Source of the DNA: Companilactobacillus alimentarius DSM 20249 | Lineage (GTDB): Bacteria > Bacillota > Bacilli > Lactobacillales > Lactobacillaceae | DNA length: 64,000 nucleotides | Reading direction: 5' to 3' | Assembly (NCBI RefSeq): GCF_002849895.1 | Contig: NZ_CP018867.1 | Span: 1,426,001 to 1,490,000 of the forward strand | In this document: one piece after another, positions 57,065-64,000 of the stretch | How positions within the stretch are numbered: position 1 is the stretch's first letter | Layout: each line of letters starts with the position of its first letter | The notes under the pieces: generated by a model | What the model was told of the DNA's origin: nothing | The model's database searches: none | What the model saw: the letters and a program-made list of their open reading frames with translations, nothing else | Position numbers and translations under genes: made by a program

Positions 57065-59794
57065 ATGCAAGACGAAAATTCTTACGAACCTACTTCATCC
57101 GAAAATTCTGATTCGGATCATGTCCCGATACACGATTCAAAACAATTATGGGAATTAACTGAGGATGAGTTAGTCAAACTTTACCAAACCGATGCTGAAA
57201 ACGGCTTAAGTAATGAGGAATACGAACGTCGCTTGAAAAAGTCCGGTCGTAACGAACTGGAGACGAAGAAAACTTCCAAATTCGTTCAGTTTATTAAGCA
57301 ATTCAACAACAGTATCATTTATATCTTAGCTGCTTCAGCCATTATGACTTTATTTATGAAGCGGTATTCCGATTCAATCGTTATCGGCCTTGTCATCATT
57401 GCCAATGCCATTATCGGTTACATTCAGGAACAACAAGCCGGCAACGCTCTGGAAAAAATCCGAGAACTACTGGTTTCAAAGAACTTTATCTTCCGTGGAG
57501 GCGAGAAACTAGAGGCCGATTCACGCGATTTAGTCGTCGGTGATCTAGTTAATTTGGAAGCCGGAGATTCCGTCCCTGCCGATATTCGACTAATCTCCGC
57601 CGATAATCTAAGCGTCCAGGAATCCGTTTTGACCGGGGAAACTAATCCAGTCGATAAAATTGAGGAACCTATCACGCAGGCTAAATTACCTCTGGCTGAA
57701 AGAAAGAATATGGTCTACGCTTCGACTGCCGTAACTAGCGGTTCTGGACTGGGTATCGTCATTGCTACAGCCGCTGATACCCAAATCGGTCAGATTCAAG
57801 ATTCCGTTGAAACTGTCAAGGAAAAGCCAACACCTTTGATGAGAAACTTGAATTCTTTAGGTTTTGGTCTATCCGTTGCTATCGTTGTAGCCGCAGTCTT
57901 ACTATTTATCATTGGTTACTTCATTGATACTTACAGTTTACCAACCCTTTTGATCTCCGTTATAACGATGGTCGTCGGTTCTATGCCCGAAGGTTTACCT
58001 GCTAGTACCTCAGTTGTCTTAGCTATGGGTACAAGAAAGATGACTAAGCGAAACGTTATCGTCAAGTCATTGCCCGCCGTAGAAACTTTAGGTGCGGTTG
58101 ACATCGTTAATACTGATAAAACTGGTACTTTGACTAAGAATGAAATGACCGTCAAAAAAGTTGTTACTTTGGATCATACTTTTGACGTTACTGGCGTTGG
58201 ATATGATGCTGACGGTGGAGTCGATTTCAAGGGTAATTTGGAACTAGGCAGTAAGAAATATGACTGGACCAAAGATACTAATATGAATTGGCTGGTCAAT
58301 ATTGCTGGTCAAACGACTGATGCTCAACTCCACTTTGAAAATAATCGTTGGGAACTAAACGGTGAACCGACTGATGGTGCTTTAACGACGCTTTATCGAA
58401 AAATTGCTGGCAAAGACCCCGAAGTTGATGAGGTCGATTCATTGCCTTTCGATTCCGCTTTCCGTTATTCCGCTCGTTTAGCTAATTTCAATGGACAACG
58501 AATCCTTATGGTTAAAGGTTCACCTTCTACTATCATTAATTTAAGCAAAAAAGAAACTGATGAAAATTATTGGAACAATACCATCAAGAAACTCTCCGCT
58601 GATGGTTTAAGAGTTGTTGCTTTAGCATATAAAGTAGTTAGCTCTGACACAGATTCAATTGATCAAAAACAGATCAGTGATTTGAATCTAGCTGGTATGG
58701 TGGGAATCATTGATCCACCTCGTGAAGAAGCTAGAGCCTCAATTCATGAATTACGTATGGCTGGTATCAAGGTCAAAATGATCACTGGAGATCATCCCGA
58801 TACCGCTTCAGCAATCGCCAAAAGATTAGACTTAGACTCTGTCATCAAAGCTGTCACTGGACCAGAAATCGACGCCATGTCCGACGACGAATTGAAAGCA
58901 AAAATTGATGATTATAACGTCTTTGCTCGGACCACTCCTGCTAACAAATTACGAATCGTTCGGGCCCAACAAGCTAACGATCACGTTGTTTCCATGACTG
59001 GTGACGGTGTCAATGACGCTCCTGCCTTAAAGCAAGCTGATATTGGTGTTGCCATGGGTATCAAAGGTACCGAAGTTGCTAAAGAATCAGCCAACATGGT
59101 CCTAGCCGACGATGACTTTGCTGACATCGTTGTGGCTGTCCGTGAAGGTCGTCACGTCTTTGACAATATCCGTAAAACTATTCGTTTCCTATTACCAACT
59201 AGTTTTGCCGAAGGATTAATTGTGGTTATCAGTATCTTGCTTGGTCAAGACTTGCCACTTTATCCAGCTCAATTGCTTTGGATCAACATGGTTTCAGCCT
59301 TGACGATCCAATTCGCCTTTATTTTCGAACCACCGGAATCAGGTATCATGGCTCGTGGTCCTAGAAATGTCAAAGCGGGACTGTTGACCAAGCTCGATAC
59401 CTTCGAGATCGTCTATGTTTCCTTCTTAATCTCTGGATTAGGGATTTGGGCTTATGATATGCTGACTCGACAAGGAATGCCTGAAATTGTCGGTAGCACC
59501 ATGGCCTTAAACATTATCATATTTGGAAAGATCTTCTATCTCTTCAATTTAAGAAACAATTATCCGGTCATTTCTAAATATTTCTTCCAAAATAAAATGG
59601 CCTTTTATATCGTAGCAATTCTGATCGTCTTACAAATGGGAATCGTCTACTTGCCATTCATGCAAGATATTTTCCATACAACTAATATTAACTTTGCTTA
59701 CGGTTGGGGCATCCCTATTATCATGGGAATAATCGTCTTGATCGTAACCGAAATTGGAAAATTCATTCGAGTACGAGTACTACGTAAAGGTTAA
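57065..59794 (+). CDS. P2-type cation-transporting ATPase (Ca2+-ATPase-like)
   Basis: Membrane ATP-driven pump of the PMR1/SERCA-like class. An N-terminal cation-ATPase domain (LTEDELVKLYQTDAENGLSN) is followed by the actuator motif LTGETNPVDK. PEGLPAS in helix 4 binds the ion. The phosphorylation site DKTGTLTKNEMTV lies near residue 351, then GDHPDTA, MTGDGVNDAPALKQADIGVAMG, and the C-terminal cation-ATPase helices. 909 residues. AGGAG lies upstream of the ATG. Ca2+ is likely, but Na+/K+ types cannot be excluded. An ASCH gene follows 13 bases later. Confidence 0.92.
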   Translation: MQDENSYEPTSSENSDSDHVPIHDSKQLWELTEDELVKLYQTDAENGLSNEEYERRLKKSGRNELETKKTSKFVQFIKQFNNSIIYILAASAIMTLFMKRYSDSIVIGLVIIANAIIGYIQEQQAGNALEKIRELLVSKNFIFRGGEKLEADSRDLVVGDLVNLEAGDSVPADIRLISADNLSVQESVLTGETNPVDKIEEPITQAKLPLAERKNMVYASTAVTSGSGLGIVIATAADTQIGQIQDSVETVKEKPTPLMRNLNSLGFGLSVAIVVAAVLLFIIGYFIDTYSLPTLLISVITMVVGSMPEGLPASTSVVLAMGTRKMTKRNVIVKSLPAVETLGAVDIVNTDKTGTLTKNEMTVKKVVTLDHTFDVTGVGYDADGGVDFKGNLELGSKKYDWTKDTNMNWLVNIAGQTTDAQLHFENNRWELNGEPTDGALTTLYRKIAGKDPEVDEVDSLPFDSAFRYSARLANFNGQRILMVKGSPSTIINLSKKETDENYWNNTIKKLSADGLRVVALAYKVVSSDTDSIDQKQISDLNLAGMVGIIDPPREEARASIHELRMAGIKVKMITGDHPDTASAIAKRLDLDSVIKAVTGPEIDAMSDDELKAKIDDYNVFARTTPANKLRIVRAQQANDHVVSMTGDGVNDAPALKQADIGVAMGIKGTEVAKESANMVLADDDFADIVVAVREGRHVFDNIRKTIRFLLPTSFAEGLIVVISILLGQDLPLYPAQLLWINMVSALTIQFAFIFEPPESGIMARGPRNVKAGLLTKLDTFEIVYVSFLISGLGIWAYDMLTRQGMPEIVGSTMALNIIIFGKIFYLFNLRNNYPVISKYFFQNKMAFYIVAILIVLQMGIVYLPFMQDIFHTTNINFAYGWGIPIIMGIIVLIVTEIGKFIRVRVLRKG

Positions 59795-59807
59795 ACGAGG
59801 TAAAATT

Positions 59808-60266
59808 ATGGATATTCCAACTTATTGGAAAAATTTTAAACAGCAACATTCAGAAGTCACTACTGACGACTACGAAGCCTTTTCTCTTGGCAATCCAAAT
59901 GATATTGCACAACAGGATAGTTTGGCACATTTAATCAGTGACGGCATAAAAACTGCTACAACTTCAGCTTATGACCTCTATGCCCAAGACGAAAGCGATC
60001 CTTTGCCTAAAGTTGGCGAATACGGAATTATCTTGGATGGTCATCAACAACCACTTTGTATCACTAAAACTGTGGTCGTTGAAATCGTTCCTTTCCTACA
60101 AGTTTCCGCTGAACACGCCTACCACGAAGGTGAAGGTCCACGAACTTTGGATTATTGGCGTAAAGAGCATTGGAAGTTTTTCAAGAACGAATATAAAGAG
60201 GAACATCATGAGTTCAATGAAGAATTACCTTGCGTTTGTGAAGTTTACAAACTAGTTTATAAATAA
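59808..60266 (+). CDS. ASCH domain-containing protein
   Basis: Small RNA- or nucleotide-binding-fold protein related to YqfB/PUA-like domains; some relatives hydrolyse N4-acetylcytidine. FSLGNPNDIAQQDSLAHLISDGIKTATTSAYDLY and GEYGIILDGHQQPLCITKTVVVEIVPF are typical; the Lys and Thr in the KTATTS segment are the usual key residues. 152 residues from the ATG at 59808 (GAGGTAAAATT upstream). It probably forms a unit with the ATPase gene, without an obvious functional link. Confidence 0.88.
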   Translation: MDIPTYWKNFKQQHSEVTTDDYEAFSLGNPNDIAQQDSLAHLISDGIKTATTSAYDLYAQDESDPLPKVGEYGIILDGHQQPLCITKTVVVEIVPFLQVSAEHAYHEGEGPRTLDYWRKEHWKFFKNEYKEEHHEFNEELPCVCEVYKLVYK

Positions 60267-60281
60267 GCTTATTAAGAAAAT

Positions 60282-60323
60282 AGTTCTGAGTGAAGATTAG
60301 ATTCTTTACTTGGAACTTTTTTT
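60282..60323 (+). terminator. Terminator after the ASCH gene
   Basis: AGTTC-AGT-AAGA with TCTT-ACT-GAACT, then TTTTTTTG. Confidence 0.75.
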
Positions 60324-60333
60324 GATTAAAACA

Positions 60334-60380
60334 AATAGACCAAGATAATCAAAGTACGATTGCCTTGGTCTATTTGTTTA
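60334..60380. terminator. Second hairpin before rnhA (dispersed family)
   Basis: AAATAGACCAAG-ATAATC / GATTGC-CTTGGTCTATTT, with AAAGTAC as the loop. Its centre matches the hairpin at 24591-24634. It probably ends the rnhA transcript on the minus strand. Confidence 0.75.
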
Positions 60381-60414
60381 ATGCGTAAAAACTGACCATG
60401 TTTGTTCCGTTCTC

Positions 60415-61101
60415 TTACATTTTATCCATGGTTTCATTCAATAGTTGATCCACACGGTTATTGCCGACATTTTCAGCGTGCCCCTTAGTCCATTCAAAAG
60501 TTTTCTTCGGTACAGTCGGTAACAGTTGATCCAATTCTCTCCACAATTCCACATTTGCTACAACTTTTCCATCAGCTTTTTTGAAGCCTCTTCTTTTCCA
60601 GCCGTTGAGCCAATTCTTAGTAATTGCGTTGAGGACATATTGTGAATCTAAGACAAATATCGCATTTTGTTGGTTGATTTTAAGCTCATTTAATCGTTTA
60701 ATACTCTGAATTAGGGCCATTATCTCCATGCGGTTATTAGTTGCTCCAAATTCACCGTCAGTCCCTTCATATACTTGGCCGTGATTGTTGATGTGATAGG
60801 CCCAAGCGGCTCTATCAGAATCTTTCACGTGTCCACCTTTAACGTTACCGTGGTTTCTCGAACCACCATCGGTATAAACTACTATGTCAAAATCTTCGAT
60901 ATTAGAAACTTTTTGCTTAGTAGTTTTCTTTTTACTATAGGAATCTTTGCCGTCAAGAAAAGCTTGTGCTTGGGCTTTGTCTGGAAAACTTTTGTATCTT
61001 GCTCCAGTAAATCCTTCGACTTGTTTCTTACATTCAGGCCATGTTAAATAGATTCCTGGTTTTCTTCCGTGTCGTACTGCATAATATTTTTGCAATGTCA
61101 T
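60415..61101 (-). CDS. rnhA: Ribonuclease HI with N-terminal viroplasmin-type domain
   Basis: Cuts the RNA strand of RNA-DNA hybrids. The N-terminal hybrid-binding (Cauli_VI) domain reads KYYAVRHGRKPGIYLTWPEC and FTGARYKSFPDKAQAQAFL. The RNase H domain has VYTDGGSRNHGN (Asp), NNRMEIMALI (Glu), VLDSQYV (Asp) and VDQLLNETM (Asp), with KGHAENVGNNR as the His loop. 228 residues. ATG at 61101 sits very close to GAGGT; a TTG six bases inside (61095) has better spacing. Divergent from the DUF915-type hydrolase gene. Confidence 0.93.
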   Translation of the reverse strand: MTLQKYYAVRHGRKPGIYLTWPECKKQVEGFTGARYKSFPDKAQAQAFLDGKDSYSKKKTTKQKVSNIEDFDIVVYTDGGSRNHGNVKGGHVKDSDRAAWAYHINNHGQVYEGTDGEFGATNNRMEIMALIQSIKRLNELKINQQNAIFVLDSQYVLNAITKNWLNGWKRRGFKKADGKVVANVELWRELDQLLPTVPKKTFEWTKGHAENVGNNRVDQLLNETMDKM

Positions 61102-61163
61102 ACCTCATTTGGTTAATTTTTCTCAATAATAATTATATAATAATATCTTGTTGGGGTGAATTT

Positions 61164-61919
61164 ATGAAAAAAGGGCAATGGCCGATTCTTTATATCCACG
61201 GATTCCGTGGTGGAGATTATACGACTCATAAAATGATTGAATCAGCTTTAAAAAGCAATGGTAAAACAAAGGACCAATTTCTCAAAGCAATAATTGATTG
61301 GCGAGGAAAGGTTACATATGAAGACACTTGGACTGAAGATGAGCATCCTATTGTTCAGGTAGTTTTTCAAAATAAATGGGTCGGCAGCAACCAAATGGCA
61401 TATTGGTTGGCAAGACTATTATTTGACTTACGCTTAAAACATGAATTCACTACCTATGATGCAATTGGTCACTCACTTGGTGCGGTTTCACTAGTACTAG
61501 TCAACCTAAAGGAAAAAATGCGTCCCTATATGCCAAGATTAAAAAAATTGGTACTCATAGCGGCTCCGTTCAACGGTATTATCGGTCTAGGTGATCTTCC
61601 CAACATTAACCGGATCAAGCCGAATGGGCGTCCCGCTTTTATGAGTCCGACGTATTTTAGAATTTTTATGAATAAAAATAGTATTTCAGACGATTTACGA
61701 GTTTTGAACATTTTTGGAAATGTCGGCGATCACTCAAATAGTGACAAATACATCTCCGTTACATCTGCTAAGTCTATTTCATACATTCTCAAGCCTAGAG
61801 TTAAGGAATACACTGAATATCTCATTAAGGGCTCAAACGCAGAACACTCAATGCTTCATGATGATTCAGAGATTCTAAAAATGGTCAACGGGTTCATTTA
61901 CTATAATCCGCTGTCATAA
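61164..61919 (+). CDS. Alpha/beta hydrolase of the DUF915 family
   Basis: Serine hydrolase fold: PILYIHGFRGGDYTTHKMIE at the start, nucleophile Ser in AIGHSLGAVSL, and a His near the C-terminus (SNAEHSMLHDD). The DUF915 group in lactobacilli is often called cell-surface hydrolase, although this copy has no clear signal peptide. ATG at 61164 with TGGGGTG upstream; the longer frame to 61041 runs across the promoter of rnhA and is rejected. 251 residues. Confidence 0.88.
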   Translation: MKKGQWPILYIHGFRGGDYTTHKMIESALKSNGKTKDQFLKAIIDWRGKVTYEDTWTEDEHPIVQVVFQNKWVGSNQMAYWLARLLFDLRLKHEFTTYDAIGHSLGAVSLVLVNLKEKMRPYMPRLKKLVLIAAPFNGIIGLGDLPNINRIKPNGRPAFMSPTYFRIFMNKNSISDDLRVLNIFGNVGDHSNSDKYISVTSAKSISYILKPRVKEYTEYLIKGSNAEHSMLHDDSEILKMVNGFIYYNPLS

Positions 61920-61972
61920 CGTTATATAATTACAATACGTTCAGTTTTAACAGAGATTTGGAGGGGATTTCT

Positions 61973-64000
61973 ATCAAAGCTTGGGAACTATTCAAATTAG
62001 ACATAAAGAGGACATTAAAATCCAAGCCCGCAACGTTATTAATGCTGGCTCTGGTTATTTTACCTTGTCTGTACTGCTGGTTTAACGTTTGGGCCCTTTG
62101 GGACCCATATTCTAACACTAGCGATCTAAAAGTAGCAGTCTATTCAGCTGATACGCCAGTCAAATTAGAGGGTCAAAAAATTGAGATTGGTGATCAGTTA
62201 GTCGATAACCTAAAGAAAAATCATAAATTAGGTTGGACTTTTGTCGATTCTAAAAAAGAACTCGATCAAGGTGTCAAAGATGGCTCTTATTACGCTGGAA
62301 TTTACATTCCAAAAACTTTTTCAAAAGACATTATTAGTTTCCTATCAGGAACTATCAAGAAACCGAATCTAGTCTTCTCGGTCAATCAGAAAATCAATGC
62401 CATAGCCCCGAAGTTGACCGAAACAGGGGCGACAACTTTACAGAATACAATTTCTTCAGAATTCGTCGGTACAATCAGTAAGACCGTTACGCAGGCGTTA
62501 AACAAATCGGGAATGGATCTAAAAGATAATCTTCCGATGTTGCGGCGTTTCGAGTCACTCCTTGTAACGACCGATGACAATATACCTGAATTACAAAATA
62601 TTATGGACAAAGTGCAAAAAGCTAACACGATGGTCCCTAATTTGAATCAAAAACTTAATCAAGTTAACGATATGTACGGCTATCTTCCCTTATTAAATGA
62701 AGATGCTAACAAATTAGTTAATATCAATAATTATATGCCGCTAGCAGATGTTGGCGACACCGCTTCAAAACAATTAAAAAATAAGATTCCTGAAATTCAA
62801 AATGCGGGAACTCAAATTAATGAGGTCGATTCCGACTTTGGTAAAATCAGTGATCTTATGTCTTCTAGCATCACTCAAGTTGAAAACGGACTAGGTGTGA
62901 TCCAAAAGGTTCAAAACGTTATGCCTGACGTTCAAAAACTTGGTCAAGACGCAAAGAATGCGACTGATAAAATTACTAATGAATTGATTCCTAAGATTCA
63001 ACAGGCTTTGCCAGTCATCAAATCAACTATTGATACTGGTTTATCCATGGCCTACAACCTAGGAAAACAAATCAGCAGTTCATCCGAAATGGTTAACACT
63101 TTAATTGATAAGATTAAAGAAGACCCAACCAATCAACAATTCAAGGAACAATTGAAGACGGTCATTCAAAATGTTGAAACTGATGCTACTCACTTAGCTA
63201 AGATTTCTCGACAAGTAGCTTCATCGTTGACCGATCTACAAAATCTCTTTAATCGTCTTGCCGAAATGTTGGGCCGTGATCAGACAACTATCTTCAATCA
63301 ACCAATTCAACACTTAAATGATCTCGCCGCGCTCAACGATACCTTAGCTACTAAAGCTAATGATATTTTAAATAATTACGACAGCCTTGATACGACCGAG
63401 TTACAAAGTAAATTGACTGATCTACAATCTCAAGCTGACAAAGTAACTTCCGGCATCGCTTCAGTAAAAGATTTAAACATTCTCGACAGCGTTTCTAATA
63501 TTGTCAATGATGTCAATTCGCTCTTAAAAGAAGCCAGTTCAACATTGGGTGAATTCAACACCGATATAATTCCGGCTGTTCCCGGATTGTTGAATAACAC
63601 CGAAGGTATCCTTAAGACTGCCTTGTCATACTTACAAAAATATCAAAAGCAACTGCCTGCAGTGGGTAATGAGATTCACGATGCTAATCAAATGCTTAAC
63701 GGTAATATGAATAACATCGTTACAGGAATCAACTTGCTAAACGATTTCTACACTAATGATTACCCTACTTTGAAAAATAAATTAGCCAAGGCAACTTTCT
63801 TTGTTCAATATCAACTGCCATCAATTGAAAATGAATTGACGACTACTTTGAACTTAGTCAACTCTAAAACACCTGAATTAGAACAAGCTCTTTCATCAGC
63901 TAATGATTTTGCTGAAAATGATTGGCCACAATTGAAAAAAGACGTTCACCACTCAGCAACGCTCTTAAAGAAGGGCAAAAAAGATGTTGACTTGAACGCC
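61973..64000 (+). CDS. YhgE/Pip domain protein, 3' end outside window, ATC as apparent start
   Basis: Large exporter-associated membrane protein of the phage-infection-protein/YhgE family. The N-terminal FKLDIKRTLKSKPATLLMLA leads into a membrane helix ending WALWDPYSN, the family hallmark. A long extracytoplasmic helical region (about residues 130-676 as visible) has many SMC-like repeats. No ATG, GTG or TTG follows the strong GGAGGGG box. The only candidate at normal spacing is ATC at 61973, with an in-frame TTG at 61958 that would overlap the box. The frame is open to the window end (676 codons). Confidence 0.85.
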   Translation, partial: MKAWELFKLDIKRTLKSKPATLLMLALVILPCLYCWFNVWALWDPYSNTSDLKVAVYSADTPVKLEGQKIEIGDQLVDNLKKNHKLGWTFVDSKKELDQGVKDGSYYAGIYIPKTFSKDIISFLSGTIKKPNLVFSVNQKINAIAPKLTETGATTLQNTISSEFVGTISKTVTQALNKSGMDLKDNLPMLRRFESLLVTTDDNIPELQNIMDKVQKANTMVPNLNQKLNQVNDMYGYLPLLNEDANKLVNINNYMPLADVGDTASKQLKNKIPEIQNAGTQINEVDSDFGKISDLMSSSITQVENGLGVIQKVQNVMPDVQKLGQDAKNATDKITNELIPKIQQALPVIKSTIDTGLSMAYNLGKQISSSSEMVNTLIDKIKEDPTNQQFKEQLKTVIQNVETDATHLAKISRQVASSLTDLQNLFNRLAEMLGRDQTTIFNQPIQHLNDLAALNDTLATKANDILNNYDSLDTTELQSKLTDLQSQADKVTSGIASVKDLNILDSVSNIVNDVNSLLKEASSTLGEFNTDIIPAVPGLLNNTEGILKTALSYLQKYQKQLPAVGNEIHDANQMLNGNMNNIVTGINLLNDFYTNDYPTLKNKLAKATFFVQYQLPSIENELTTTLNLVNSKTPELEQALSSANDFAENDWPQLKKDVHHSATLLKKGKKDVDLNA

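Overview
The window reads as chromosomal DNA of a low-GC Gram-positive lactic acid bacterium in the Lactobacillaceae. The signs are strong AGGAGG-type ribosome binding sites with frequent TTG starts, beta-glucoside and cellobiose PTS genes under CcpA-like and LicT-like control, LTA-synthase-like enzymes, paired FluC fluoride channels, the short GndA-type 6-phosphogluconate dehydrogenase, and WxL-like and DUF1002 secreted proteins. A Companilactobacillus-type host is a reasonable guess, but it is inference. No rRNA, tRNA, intact insertion sequence, prophage or CRISPR array was recognised.

Layout. 1-7840: a DMT permease cut by the window edge, two LTA-synthase-like genes side by side (the first broken by a one-base frameshift), a flavodoxin-fold oxidoreductase, a YitT protein and a 3-hydroxyisobutyrate-dehydrogenase-like enzyme. 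7839-8501: five tandem 127-bp units. Each can fold almost completely into two RNA hairpins, and the wobble pairs favour the + strand transcript. 8621-12616: three overlapping genes on the minus strand, converging on the array: a Cas4-like nuclease fused to an XPD/DinG-type helicase, a small PD-(D/E)XK-like protein and an sce7725-family protein. 12720-24886: housekeeping and membrane genes (rlmA, SRAP, DUF805, two fluC, gnd, a RacA-like coiled-coil protein, a CorC-type protein, a PTPS-related membrane protein, a HAD phosphatase and a P-type ATPase). 24959-29560: a licT-PTS-6-phospho-beta-glucosidase operon with two RNA antiterminator sites and CcpA-type sites.

30241-33523: a visibly A/T-richer island with a LytTR/GHKL two-component system, small peptide and membrane-protein genes, two broken small genes hidden between the annotated frames, and related hairpins at both borders. 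It looks like an acquired and partly decayed peptide-signalling locus. 33611-44674: MFS and ABC exporters, prs, MerR regulators, SDR enzymes, a glycosyltransferase and a tyrosine phosphatase. 44742-44880: a candidate small RNA. 45046-50508: a zinc-ribbon membrane protein and two tandem secreted Ig-like/WxL-like proteins. 50948-55749: GDPD, nagA and ddl, then celB, with operators for GntR-type regulators and CcpA. 55999-64000: a DUF1002 secreted protein, a P2-type cation ATPase with an ASCH gene, RNase HI, a DUF915 hydrolase and a YhgE/Pip exporter-like protein that runs off the window and appears to lack a standard start codon.

The strongest candidate for something undescribed is the structured tandem RNA-repeat array at 7839-8501, next to the nuclease-helicase cassette. 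The second is the decayed signalling island at 30.2-33.5 kb.
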